Shown: piece after piece, positions 26,401 through 38,400 of the stretch
Position numbering within the stretch: position 1 is the stretch's first letter
How the letters are laid out: every line of letters begins with the position of its first letter
From: Macrostomum hystrix
Taxonomy: Eukaryota > Platyhelminthes > Macrostomidae
Direction of reading: 5' to 3'
Length of the DNA stretch: 64,000 bases
Assembly (NCBI GenBank): GCA_950097015.1
Contig: CATNEN010000032.1
Span: forward strand, 186,001-250,000
Notes under the pieces: model-generated
Seen by the model: the letters and a program-made list of their open reading frames with translations, nothing else
Told to the model about the DNA's origin: nothing
Database searches by the model: none
Made by a program: the position numbers and the translations under genes

Positions 26401-29400
26401 GTATTGGAGGAGAGATAGGAGGAGCAGAGGAGAGATAATAAATGGGACGAAAGTTTATGACTCAAAGCTTCCTAAAATATGCAGTGTCAATTCCCAATGA
26501 AACTATATTTCAAACACAGCTGGGCAGCTAATTTGCTAGATTAATCCCTATTGACCCTCTTTCTCTGCTCCCAAAACTGTGCAACAAAGTTAACTTTGAT
26601 TGCTCATCGCTCGCTGATCTGTTCGGTCTTGGTAGGGCCAGTGGCAGCATGATGAGTTGGAGGGCCACTATTGACTTGGCCTTGCACATCTGGCCTCCCC
26701 AGCGAGGCTGCGGGCCCTGGGGATGAAATCCGTGCCGCCGCCAAAGTGTCCCGTGAAAGCATTCTGATTTCTTCTAATCTGGAACACGTGGTGGTCAAGA
26801 TGTCCGGCGGGACCCCCCAGACACACTCTCACGCACACACACACTCACCGAATGCACGTGTTCATGCATGGCCAATACTCCAGCGAATCTAAGTAGCATA
26901 CATGGTCAGGCTGTGGCTAAAGCTAGGGTTAGGGTTAGGGTTAGGGTTAGGGTTAGGATTGGAAATCAAATTAGCGTTGCCCAATTTTCTAAAACATGAT
27001 TTTGTCGCCAATCGATTGAGGTTGAGCCAACTGGGGACTAGAGCATTCGAACTCATTTCCATGGCTTTGTGGCTGAAATGGCACACACGGCATCCATTCG
27101 TCACCAAAGCAGGCTTGCAGGGAGCTTACAATAACATTGCGATATTTGCTTTTCTCTCTCACATTGAGTTGCAAGTTGGTCGTGAATGGGAATGGTCACG
27201 AAAGTAAATAAACTCTCTTACCTAAGTCCGCTTTCTAGGAAACATTTAATTATACCTTTGCGGTCAGTTAAGTCGCTTTCCTATTCAGTGTCTTCAGTGT
27301 AACTATTTTCTGTCTGGATTGTTTCTGTCAGTGTCTGTAGTGTGATATTCTGTCAGTGTCTGTAGCGTGATATTCTGTCAGTGTCTGTAGCGTGATATTC
27401 TTCAGTGTCTGTAGTGTGATATTCTTCAGTGTCTGTAGTGTGATATTCTTCAGTGTCTGTAGTGTGATATTCTTCAGTGTCTGTAGTGTGATATTCTTCA
27501 GTGTCTGTAGTGTGATATTCTTCAGTGTCTGTAGTGTGATATTCTTCAGTGTCTGTAGTGTGATATTCTTCAGTGTCTGTAGTGTGATATTCTTCAGTGT
27601 CTGTAGTGTGATATTTTTCAGTGTCTGTAGTGTGATATTCTTCAGTGTCTGTAGTGTGATATTCTTCAGTGTCTGTAGTGTGATATTCTTCAGTGTCTGT
27701 AGTGTGATATTCTTCAGTGTCTGTAGTGTGATATTCTTCAGTGTCTGTAGTGTGATTCTGAGCTGAGTTCTTCAGTGATTTCGGATTGAATAGCTAGATA
27801 ACCCGTTTAGCATGCCGCAACAATGGCTTGAAGATGCTGTGAGAAAAAGTTTTGCGCAGAATATTTTAAAATTCTGCAGAGAAAAGTATGAAATGCCGGA
27901 CCATTACCGCCTTGCCAACCAATTCCGGAGGTGATGTCCAATTTGCCTCCATTTCGACAGGGTGCAAATTGGTAAAAAGCCAAAAAACTGAGTGAAAATG
28001 TCTGCAACAACATAAAGGCTTGAGGCGAAACGAATACGTGAAAGGTCGGTGCAGTTGTTGGCAAGTCCGCCCAACCCCCCCCCCCGAAGCCATCAGCGTC
28101 ACCTTGGGCACTTTGGGGTCTGACCGACTGTCCACGCAGGTAATACGGCCGGGTATTTCAAATAGGAGTGGGTGCGGTGACAGATGACACCCATCTTCGT
28201 GTTGCACTGTTCCTTCAGATCTTGGTTGGCCTAATAGCTTTAGTTGCATCTTCTATGCATAGATTCCGGTAGTTAGTTGCATTAATAATAATTAGAATTC
28301 AAATATGTATTGATACACTGGTTCGCTACCTGTACAAATTAGTGTTTCAATCTGTAGTCTCAAGCTCAAGTTGGCCTGCAAATTAATTAATTGGCAAATT
28401 AGTCTACAGCAGTAAAAGAGAAAGAGAGAGGCCAGACATACGGACAGACAGTGTGAGATGATCTTCTGCTTTAGAAACACACTAGCAGCGAATATTCACT
28501 AATTAGGTCTTCCACTTTTTCTATTTCTGCTTTGTTGCTGCTTTTTAACAAATATCCCTGACAGACTGCCGGACTTAAAGGCGCCCGTTTTACAGAAATT
28601 GCCTCCTTCTACTTAAACAGAACCCTGCACCGCCTCGCCCTCTGTCTCTCGCCGTCTTTGCATCCCTGCTGCTGCTGCTGCGGAAAGTTAAAAATGTTTC
28701 CAAAAAGCCCCGAAGGCCATACTGCGAAATAGCTACAGGTGAACTTGAATCTGAAACCACCAATCAGGCTTGTCTTCGGTACCAACTGCGGATTAGGCTT
28801 TCCTCCCAACGTATTCTTCTTTCATCGCGAATCGCGTTCAAGTCGATATCGCCTTTTGACCAAGCTGCGCGCCTGGGTGGGTGCTGTTTAGACTTTGACT
28901 ATAGGCCCTCTTAACCTGGACTAAAGGGAGAAAACACCAGGGAATGAAACCTGTAATTTGCCTGCGGGATAAGGGCACGCTAAATCGCAATAAATCTCTT
29001 GAGTCCATTGTCGATGAGAATTGGCGAATTGGTAAGCGCAGTCGTTAAGTCCGCTCATACCCACTGGCTGGGTCACGTGACACCCCCCGCAGGCTCATTG
29101 TATTTCGGTCGGGTGTTAAGATTGAGTGTGGATTGTGAGAACTTTGTCAAAGCAAACACGGTAATCTCTATAGCTATAGCACATATCAAAGTAGCTTTTG
29201 AAAACAATTATTAGTAATCAGTATAGCTAACGTTGCGTCAATGTTTGTGCCAGATTGCTGTCATAAATAATTGGTTATTAAACAGAACACTCGGGCCACA
29301 ATACTATACAAAAGCTTTTAGCACCTTTTAAAAATTGATTATTTAATCAATTTAAAACCCAGAAAGGATTTTAAAATGACTGCATCATACCAGTTTTTCA

Positions 29401-32400
29401 CGCCTTGTTGAGATTGAAAATATTCAATCAATTATGAGTTATAGAAAATCCCATGTGCGTCGTTAATTGACGAACCACTTTGCATCTTTCGGCACCTGTG
29501 GCACAGATGTGTGTGTGCGTCTGTGTTTTCCTTGAAAGGACTATGTCTGCAGTCTTAATGCTAATGCATTTTGGTGTCTGTGATGGATGACTTGTCGACC
29601 CGTACTATACGTATAGCACAGGAAGTGTCTCGTCCAAGTTTTTATTTCTGTTCCATCAGGCAGACAGGATACAAGAAAGTACTTTAGCACTTCAATGAAT
29701 TTGACAATTATCGCACCAAATCAACAACCATTCCAGTGCTCACACACTTGCAACCATTTCGGCACAAAAGCATTTGAAACGGAGAAGACATGTCAGGCGT
29801 TTTGTCAGGTGAGTGTTTTGCTCCTGTTAGCGACGGCTTGTGAATGAGTGGCAGAGCGGTAAAATGCATTTGGCTCTCGCACTGAGGTCCCTGAGTTCGA
29901 TTCCGCGGAGAGGCCGCATTCATTTGGGTGCAATTTACGCCCTTGAGGGCCAACCTCCAAGGCACTGCGAGAGTGTACGCTGTCTGACGGTGAGAAAGTT
30001 AGGGAGTCAGCGGCATGGACAGAATTGACTCCTCGCTGGCTGCGGCTCTAGTGTCACAGTATGATGTGACACGGCCCGCAGCCCTCCTGCAATTGTTGTT
30101 ATTATTATTGAGCGATGACTGTACGAGCGTAAAGGCCAAATCGAATCAACAAGATCCCCAAATCTGCCGGCAGCGTCAGCGGCAGATTCTCCCAGCCGGA
30201 TCCTCATCGGCGTGCCAGTCGTCTTGTCACACTGTGAAGCTTCTGTTGGCCACCAACCAGGGCCATTGTCCATCAACGCCAGCAGCGGCCTCCACAGCCG
30301 ACTGCCGCCAGCATCAGCGGCAATGCCAGCCCAGTCTGGAGCGCCAACTGTGCTCCGGACTGGCGCCAATGAAGTGCTGCCCGAAGGCTGCGTGCGGCGA
30401 CGGCGGCGGCAGAGATGAATTCGTCTGCCTGACGGCTAACATTAGCGCTGAGTGTGAGTTCGAAATCGGGAAATGGGATCAACTGGGAGATGGGATCAAC
30501 TGGGAGATGGGATCAACTGGGAGATGGGATCAACTGGGAGATGGGATCAACTGGGAGATGGGATCAACTGGGAGATGGGATCAACTGGGAGATGGGATCA
30601 ACTGGGAGATGGGATCAACTGGGAGATGGGATCAACTGGGAGATGGGATCAACTGGGAGATGGGATCAACTGGGAGATGGGATCAACTGGGAGATGGGAT
30701 CAACTGGGAGATGGGATCAACTGGGAGATGGGATCAACTGGGAGATGGGATCAACTGGGAGATGGGATCAACTGGGAGATGGGATCAACTGGGAGATGGG
30801 ATCAACTGGGAGATGGGATCAACTGGGAGATGGGATCAACTGGGAGATGGGATCAACTGGGAGATGGGATCAACTGGGAGATGGGATCAACTGGGAGATG
30901 GGATCAACTGGGAGACGGGATCAACTGGGAAATGGGATCAACTGGGAGATGGGATCAACAGGGTGATGGGATCAATCAAGAGATGGGATCAATCAAGAGA
31001 TGGGATCAATCAAGAGATGGGATCAATCAAGAGATGGGATCAATCAAGAGATGGGATCAATCAAGAGATGGGATCAATCAAGAGATGGGATCAATCAAGA
31101 GATGGGATCAATCAAGAGATGGGATCAATCAAGAGATGGGATCAATCAAGAGATGGGATCAATCAAGAGATGGGATCAATCAAGAGATGGAACGAATCTC
31201 TTTAGAAGAAAATCCACAAAAAATCCCATTCTTGATCTCCTCGCAGTCCTGCCGGAGATCCCGCCGGCGCCGACTGTGTCCAGGCTGCAGGCAAGCGGCG
31301 CGGGTCCTTCGGCCTGCTGGGCTGCCTGGGACACGTACAGCCACCACCGGCTGCTGAGACAGCCAATCGTGTTCCTGATCCAGTACCGCAGCTACCAGGG
31401 TCACGAGTATCGTTCGGTCGCCCTGGAAGCCAGCCGTTGGCAGAGCCTGGCCGTCACCACGCGGACGGGCATCCGGGTTGAGGAGGCCGCGCCCGGACGC
31501 TGGTACCAGTTCAGGCTGGCCGCGGTGTCGGCTAGGGGCCACCGAGGCTACTCGAACGCATCGGAGCCTGTGAAGCCTGGAGGCGAGCCCCGCCGACCAG
31601 GGCCCGTTCGGCGGCTGGCGCAGGGCGTGTCTCGGCTGCGGCGCGGCGAGGCCGTTGTGGACGTCAGGATCAGCTGGCAGTCGCCTGAGCAGAGCGACTT
31701 GCCGGTGGATAAGTACAAGGTCAGACTGCGAGCTCGTTCATTCTTGACCCACTGATCCCCTCTGACCCACTGATCCCCTCTGACCCACTGATCCCCTCTG
31801 ACCCACTGATCCTGATCTTGACCCACTGATCCTCCCTGACCCACAGATCCCCTCTGACGACCCACTGATCCTCTTGACCCACTGATCCTCTCTGACCCAC
31901 TGATCCCATTCGCCCCTGATCAATCCCTTTGACCCAGTGACTTCGCATGCATTTTCATAATCTTCTTATGAATGGCGACTCTACCTGAGTAATGCGCGTC
32001 TAAAATTTAGTTGGCTATCCGAGCAAGGTATGCAGATAAATTAGCATAATAACTGGCTATGACAATAAGTTCTCTCATTAGCGTGGCCTTCGCATTTCAA
32101 GTCACGTTCCGTCTATCGGAGCTCACACTGGGTCGATTCACAAGAAGAAAAAGTCATTAAATTCGAAAGTTGACCCAGATTTGAGACCAATTGCCGTTAT
32201 TTGAGAGTTTCAGTCACTATTTCATTCATTCGCCTGTGGAGTTTTCTTTTTCGTGTTACTATTTTCCTGAAAATAAAAATATCTATATAATATGGATCTT
32301 CTCACAATTTATCGATAACCTTTCTTAATTTTATCGGAAATCATTTAGCACGATTAAATGGCTACGGAAACAATGACTTAAAACGATATTTCAAAGAATT

Positions 32401-35400
32401 TTTTTCCAAGAAATTGCACGCATTGTTGTAAGTTTGTGTAATCAGTAGTTCGATTTTAAGAGAAAATATTATTTTCTAAGAAATCAGTTTTTGAAATATT
32501 AATATTTATATGTAAATTTTTGAAATGTAATTAAAGTAATTAAAAAATAAATTTTCTTCAAAAATTGACATGAATTTCTTGGAATCATTCGCTTTTCCTA
32601 GAAATAAATCATCTAACAATCTTGAAATTGCATTTCAACTCGCAGATCAAATGGACGGAAACACTCGGCTTCACTGGTCAAACTTCGCTAACAAATTTCG
32701 AGACTCATGTGCCATGGGTAAATGAATCTAAAATAAGCGCATATTTTTAATTAGCATATGAGTAAAATATGATTTCGTTTATCTGTAATTAATTTTTTTT
32801 CGCAGACTCAAACGGAATTCACCCTGCCAGACTTAAAACTAGGGACAACGTATCAAGTAATGGTGAGTATAAGATTATGCGTGTCTTATTTACTGGCTTA
32901 CTGAACATCATTAAAGCAATAAGTCACCTGACCAGATGAATCACCAAATGAATAATTAATTATCTGCCAGGTGTGGGCCATCGCGCACTACGACGAACTG
33001 CTGCAGCTGAGCTCGAGAGAGGCGTCAATCTTTGTGGCGACGATGCGGCTACCGCCAGCGCTGAACGAACCGTCCCAAGGAACGACAGGTAAGATTGCGC
33101 AAAATTTTCTGTAACACCTGCACTATGGCGTGACATACATTTTTCCTTGCATTTAAATATACATTAGAGACATTAGGATTAACATATAGAAGCACACCAG
33201 GATGCAAAGTCGAATGTACATTTGGATGCGTGTTCGGATGTGCTTTAGGATGTAAATTAAGATGTACATTAATATGTACATAGGGATGTACATTCAGATC
33301 AAACAATATGATGTACATTAAATGTACACAAGATAACCACTATGCACATTGCAATATGTACATTAAAATGTACACTTATGTCAAATTCAAATGAATATAT
33401 TGCATGTGTACATTTAAGAGTACATTTTTGCAACACTCCGGTGTACAATAAAACCATATGTACAATGCAATCTAATATACTAAAAATGAAAATCTTGCTT
33501 GCTTGCTTGCAATCGACTAGCTCCCGAACGGCTCAACCGATTTTCAAAATTCCTTCGCCAAAAGATCACAAATGGGCCGGAATCGGTACACGTAATTTTA
33601 TTAAGCTTAATTCCATTGGCAAGGGGATTAAATATTCGAAAAACAGTTTTAAATAGGCTTTTCTAATGCATTCTTGTTTTCAGCTTGTGCACAGTGAGGC
33701 CTCCAGTGCCAATTTTAATGATTGCATCAGAGCCAGTTTTGATAACGCACGCGCGTACTGATAAGAACTCACAGGGAGGCTACCCAGAGGGTAGCGAAGG
33801 CAGCTAGTCCACTATACTAAAAATGAAATGGTTGGTTGGTTGGTTGGTTGGTTGGTTGGTTGTAATTGATTTTCTCCCGAACGGCTCAACCGATTTTCAC
33901 CATTTCTTCACCAAAAGATGCCAAATATGGGGACAATTATACACGTATTTTTATTAAGCTTAACTTTATTGCTAAAGGGATTAAATATTCGAAAAACATG
34001 ATTTTTCAAAGGTCAAACCATCTTGGCCTATTGAGAATTTTACTCACTGCCGCTGAATTAGAATTGCATCGTCAAATTGCGCAACAACCCCTAGCTGATT
34101 GAATTTGAAGCCTGCACTCTGGAGACAAATGGGAAATAAATGTACACAACCAACCGCGAGACTGAGTGTACTCTATTTTCTTACTTCATTGTACAAAGCC
34201 AGAACTTTGAGAATTCATTTTATAAGGCTGATTTTTGCACCCACTAACCAACAGTCGGAATAGCCGATGTGTAGGCACTAGGAATAGGTTAGGCTAGGCT
34301 AGGGTTCGATTCTGCACTGCGTCAAATCATTTAGACTAATTTTCAGCCAGTAGTGATTGAAGATTTTTTTAATTTATTTTTTTCATTTCGTAAATAAAAT
34401 ATCATAAATCATAGCACACCGGCTAAAACAGAGTTTGAATCATGGCTAAACCAGAGTCTGAATCATGGCTAAACCAGAGTCTGAATCATGGCTAAACCAG
34501 AGTCTGAATCATGGCTAAACAAGAGTCTGAATCATGGCTAAACCAGAGTCTGAATCATGGCTAAACCAGAGTCTGAATCATGGCTAAACCAGAGTCTGAA
34601 TCATGGCTAAACCAGAGTCTGAATCATGGCTAAACCAGAGTCTGAATCATGGCTAAACCAGAGTCTGAATCATGGCTAAACCAGAGTCTGAATCAAGGCT
34701 AAACCAGAGTCTGGATCATGGCTAAACCAGAGTCTGAATCATGGCTACACCAGAGTCTGAATCATGGCTAAACCAGAGTCTGAATCATGGCTAAACCAGA
34801 GTCTGAATCATGGCTACACCAGAGTCTGAATCATAGCTAAACCAGAGTCTGAATCATGGCTAAACCAGAGTCAGAATCATGGCTAAACCAGAGTCAGAAT
34901 CATGGCTAAACCAGAGTCTGAATCATGGCTAAACCAGAGTCAGAATCATGGCTACACCAGAGTCTGAATCATGGCTAAACCAGAGTCTGAATCATGGCTA
35001 CACCAGAGTCTGAATCATAGCTAAACCAGAGTCTGAATCATAGCTAAACCAGAGTCTGAATCATGGCTAAACCAGAGTCAGAATCATGGCTAAACCAGAG
35101 TCTGAATCATGGCTAAACCAGAGTTTGAATCATAGCTAAACCAGCGTCTGAATCATGGCTAAACCAGAGTTTGAATCATAGCTAAACCAGCGTCTGAATC
35201 ATGGCTAAACTAGATTCTGAATCATGGCTAAACCAGAGTTTGAATCATGGCTAACCCAGCGTTTGAATCATTGCTAAACCAGAGTTTAAATCATAGCTAA
35301 ACCAGCGTCTGAATCATGGCTAAACCAGAGTTTGAATCATAGCTAAACCAGCGTCTGAATCATGGCTAAACTAGATTCTGAATCATGGCTAAACCAGAGT

Positions 35401-38400
35401 TTGAATCATGGCTAAACCAGAGTTTGAATCATGGCTAACCCAGCGTTTGAATCATTGCTAAACCAGAACTGGTGGATAATCGTCAACTGGGGGATCATGG
35501 TAAACTGGGGGATAATTGTCAACTGGGGGATCATTGTCAACTGGAGGATCATTGGCAACTGGGGGATAATTGTCAACTGGGGGATAATTGTCACGGGGAA
35601 ACATCACCAAATGCGGGATCATAATCAACTAGGGGATCATTGTCAACTAGGGGATCATGTTCAACTGGGGGAACATTGTCAACTGGGATCACCATCAATG
35701 GGGGATCATAGTCAACTGAGAGATATTTGTCGACTGGGGGATAATCGTCAACTGGGGGATCATGGTCAACTGGAGGATCATTGTCAACGGGGGGATAATT
35801 GTCAACTGGGGGATAATTGTCAACTGGGGGATCATTGTCAACTGGAGGATCATTGGCAACTGGGGGATAATTGTCAACTGGGGGATAATTGTCACGGGGA
35901 AACATCACCAAATGCGGGATCATAATCAACTAGGGGATCATTGTCAACTAGGGGATCATGTTCAACTGGGGGAACATTGTCAACTGGGATCACCATCAAT
36001 GGGGGATCATAGTCAACTGAGAGATAATTGTCGAGTGGGGGATAATCGTCAACTGGGGGATCATGGTCAACTGGAGGATCATTGTCAACGGGGGGATAAT
36101 TGTCAACTGGGGGATAATTGTCAACTGGGGAGTCATCATCAAATGCGGGATCATGGTTAACTGGGGGATAATTGTCAACTGGGGGATCATTGTCAACTGG
36201 GAGATCATTGTCAATGTCAACTGGGGGATCATTGTCAACTGGGGATCATTGTCAACTGGGGGTTTATCATCACCCGGAGGATCATTGTGAACTGGGGGGA
36301 TCATTGTCAACTTGTTGATCATCATCAACTGGGGGATCATTGTCAACTGTGGGAACATTGTCAACTGGGGGAACGTTGTCAACTGGAGATTATCATCAAT
36401 GGGGAGTCATCATTAACTGGGGGATCATTGTCAACTGCGTGATCATCATCAATTGGGGGATTATTGTCAACTCGGGGATCATTGTCAGCTGTGGGAACAT
36501 TGTCAACTGGGGATCATCATCAATGGGGAGTCATCATTAACTGGGGGATCATTGTCAACTGCGTGATCATCATCAATTGAGGGATTATTGTCAACTGGGG
36601 GATCATAATCAACTGCGTGATCATCATCAATTGGGGGATTATTGTCAACGGGGGGATCATTGTCAACTGGGGGATCATTGTCAACTGGGGGATTATTGTC
36701 AACTGGGGGATCTTTATCAACTGGGGGATCATTGTCAACTGATCATTGTAGCGTAAAAAGGCTGAAAATGCAGCTGCTAAAAAGTGTATACTGGACGAAA
36801 TCAAAATATTTCTGCTCCCCGAAGGGGGGCAAAACTTGCTAGTAATAACCTGAAATTGAAACCCAATTTCATAACACCACGGAAAAGCAAGCAAAAGTCC
36901 AATCAGTTGAGTTTAATTTACATAAAAATTTGCTGAAATCTGAACTCCACACTAAAACAGCGCGCAATTTATACGGGCTTAAATGAGGACCAGCAACTGC
37001 CTGCACTGTTGAGTTAAAAATGCATCAATTATTCATGAACCGCCATTGAAATGCAGACATGATTAGGAGCGATGGATGAGAATGAGCTCATATTCAACAG
37101 TGTGCACTTGAACAATTTTTTCAGGCCTCAATCAGCAGCAGGCAGCAGCGGGTCGCCAGTGCAGCTGCTTGAGTCCACCAGACACGCCAATTTCTGCTCA
37201 GACTCCAGTCTGGGAGGCCGGCGATCTCAGGATGTCACTCAGATGGCCCAGCAGAGTCACGGGTGAGTTCGTTTAGCGTCTCACAGGAGTTAAGAACGGA
37301 CATTGAAGCGTTTCACTGTATCCTGAAGCCTCTGTTCCTCTGTTGTGTAACTGTCCGAAAACATTAAATACCTTTCGCTCCCTCCGAGTTGCCAGGCTGT
37401 CCTGAGGCACTCGCTGTGTTAAACAAATGTCCTTCGAGGCATAACAGTTAGACGTTATGAAACGTGTGCCGACAGACCCGCAGGGCAAATACGCAATGCA
37501 CCTGAATCCCCAAACACCTGCCCAATATAGCTTCTCTCACCCATCTCATCCCTGTGTTTTCTCTCTCTCCCTATCTCATCTCTCCCGTGTCTCATCTCTC
37601 CAATGTCTCATCTCTACCATGTCTCATCTCTACCCTGTCTCATCTTTCCAGTGTCTAATCTCTCCCGTGTCTTATCTCTCCCATGTCTCATCTCTCCCAT
37701 TTCTCATCTCTACCCTGTCTCATCTTTCCAGTGTATAATCTCTCCCGTGTCTCATCTGTCCCGTGTCTCCTCTGTCCCGTGTCTCATCTCTCCCGTGTCT
37801 CATCTCTCCCGTGTCTCATCTCTCCCGTGTCTCATCTTTCCAGTGTCTAATCTCTCCCGTGTCTCATCTTTCCAGTGTCTAATCTCTCCCGTGTCTCATC
37901 TTTCCAGTGTCTAATCTCTCCCGTGTCTCATCTGTCCCGTGTCTCATCTGTCCCGTGTCTCATCTCTCCCGTGTCTCATCTGTCCCGTGTCTCATCTCTC
38001 CCGTGTCTCATCTTTCCAGTGTCTAATCTCTCCCGTGTCTCATCTTTCCAGTGTCTCATCTTTCCAGTGTCTAATCTCTCCCGTGTCTCATCTGTCCCGT
38101 GTCTCATCTGTCCCGTGTCTCATCTGTCCCGTGTCTTAAGTCTCTCTTGTAATTTCGTATTCTCTAGGATTGTCTCCAACGGCCCTCGAGGCATTTCTGC
38201 TTGCCGAACGAAGGCAAAGTCTCCAGCTGTTCCTATAAGAATTCAGACAGCCCGTGAATCAGATTCCATATAAATTTGAAATTGGCGATTCGCTTAGAAG
38301 CCCCCTGTAGACAAGCTCGGCAGGTAAACAACATTATACGGGCTATTTTACGAACACTTTTTTCACATATATTATTAGGCGATGTTGCCTTGCAGACATT

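Noticed and set aside
26600-26892. Possible anosmin-1 exon between exons 2 and 3
   Set aside because: Phases of exons 2 and 3 already fit, cysteine spacing matches the family, and this frame has no cysteines.
30015-31205. 396-codon ORF joining cysteine-rich sequence to GINWEMGSTGRWDQL repeats
   Set aside because: Only 30186-30453 is anosmin-1 exon 4. The start lies in a SINE and the repeat part is intron minisatellite.
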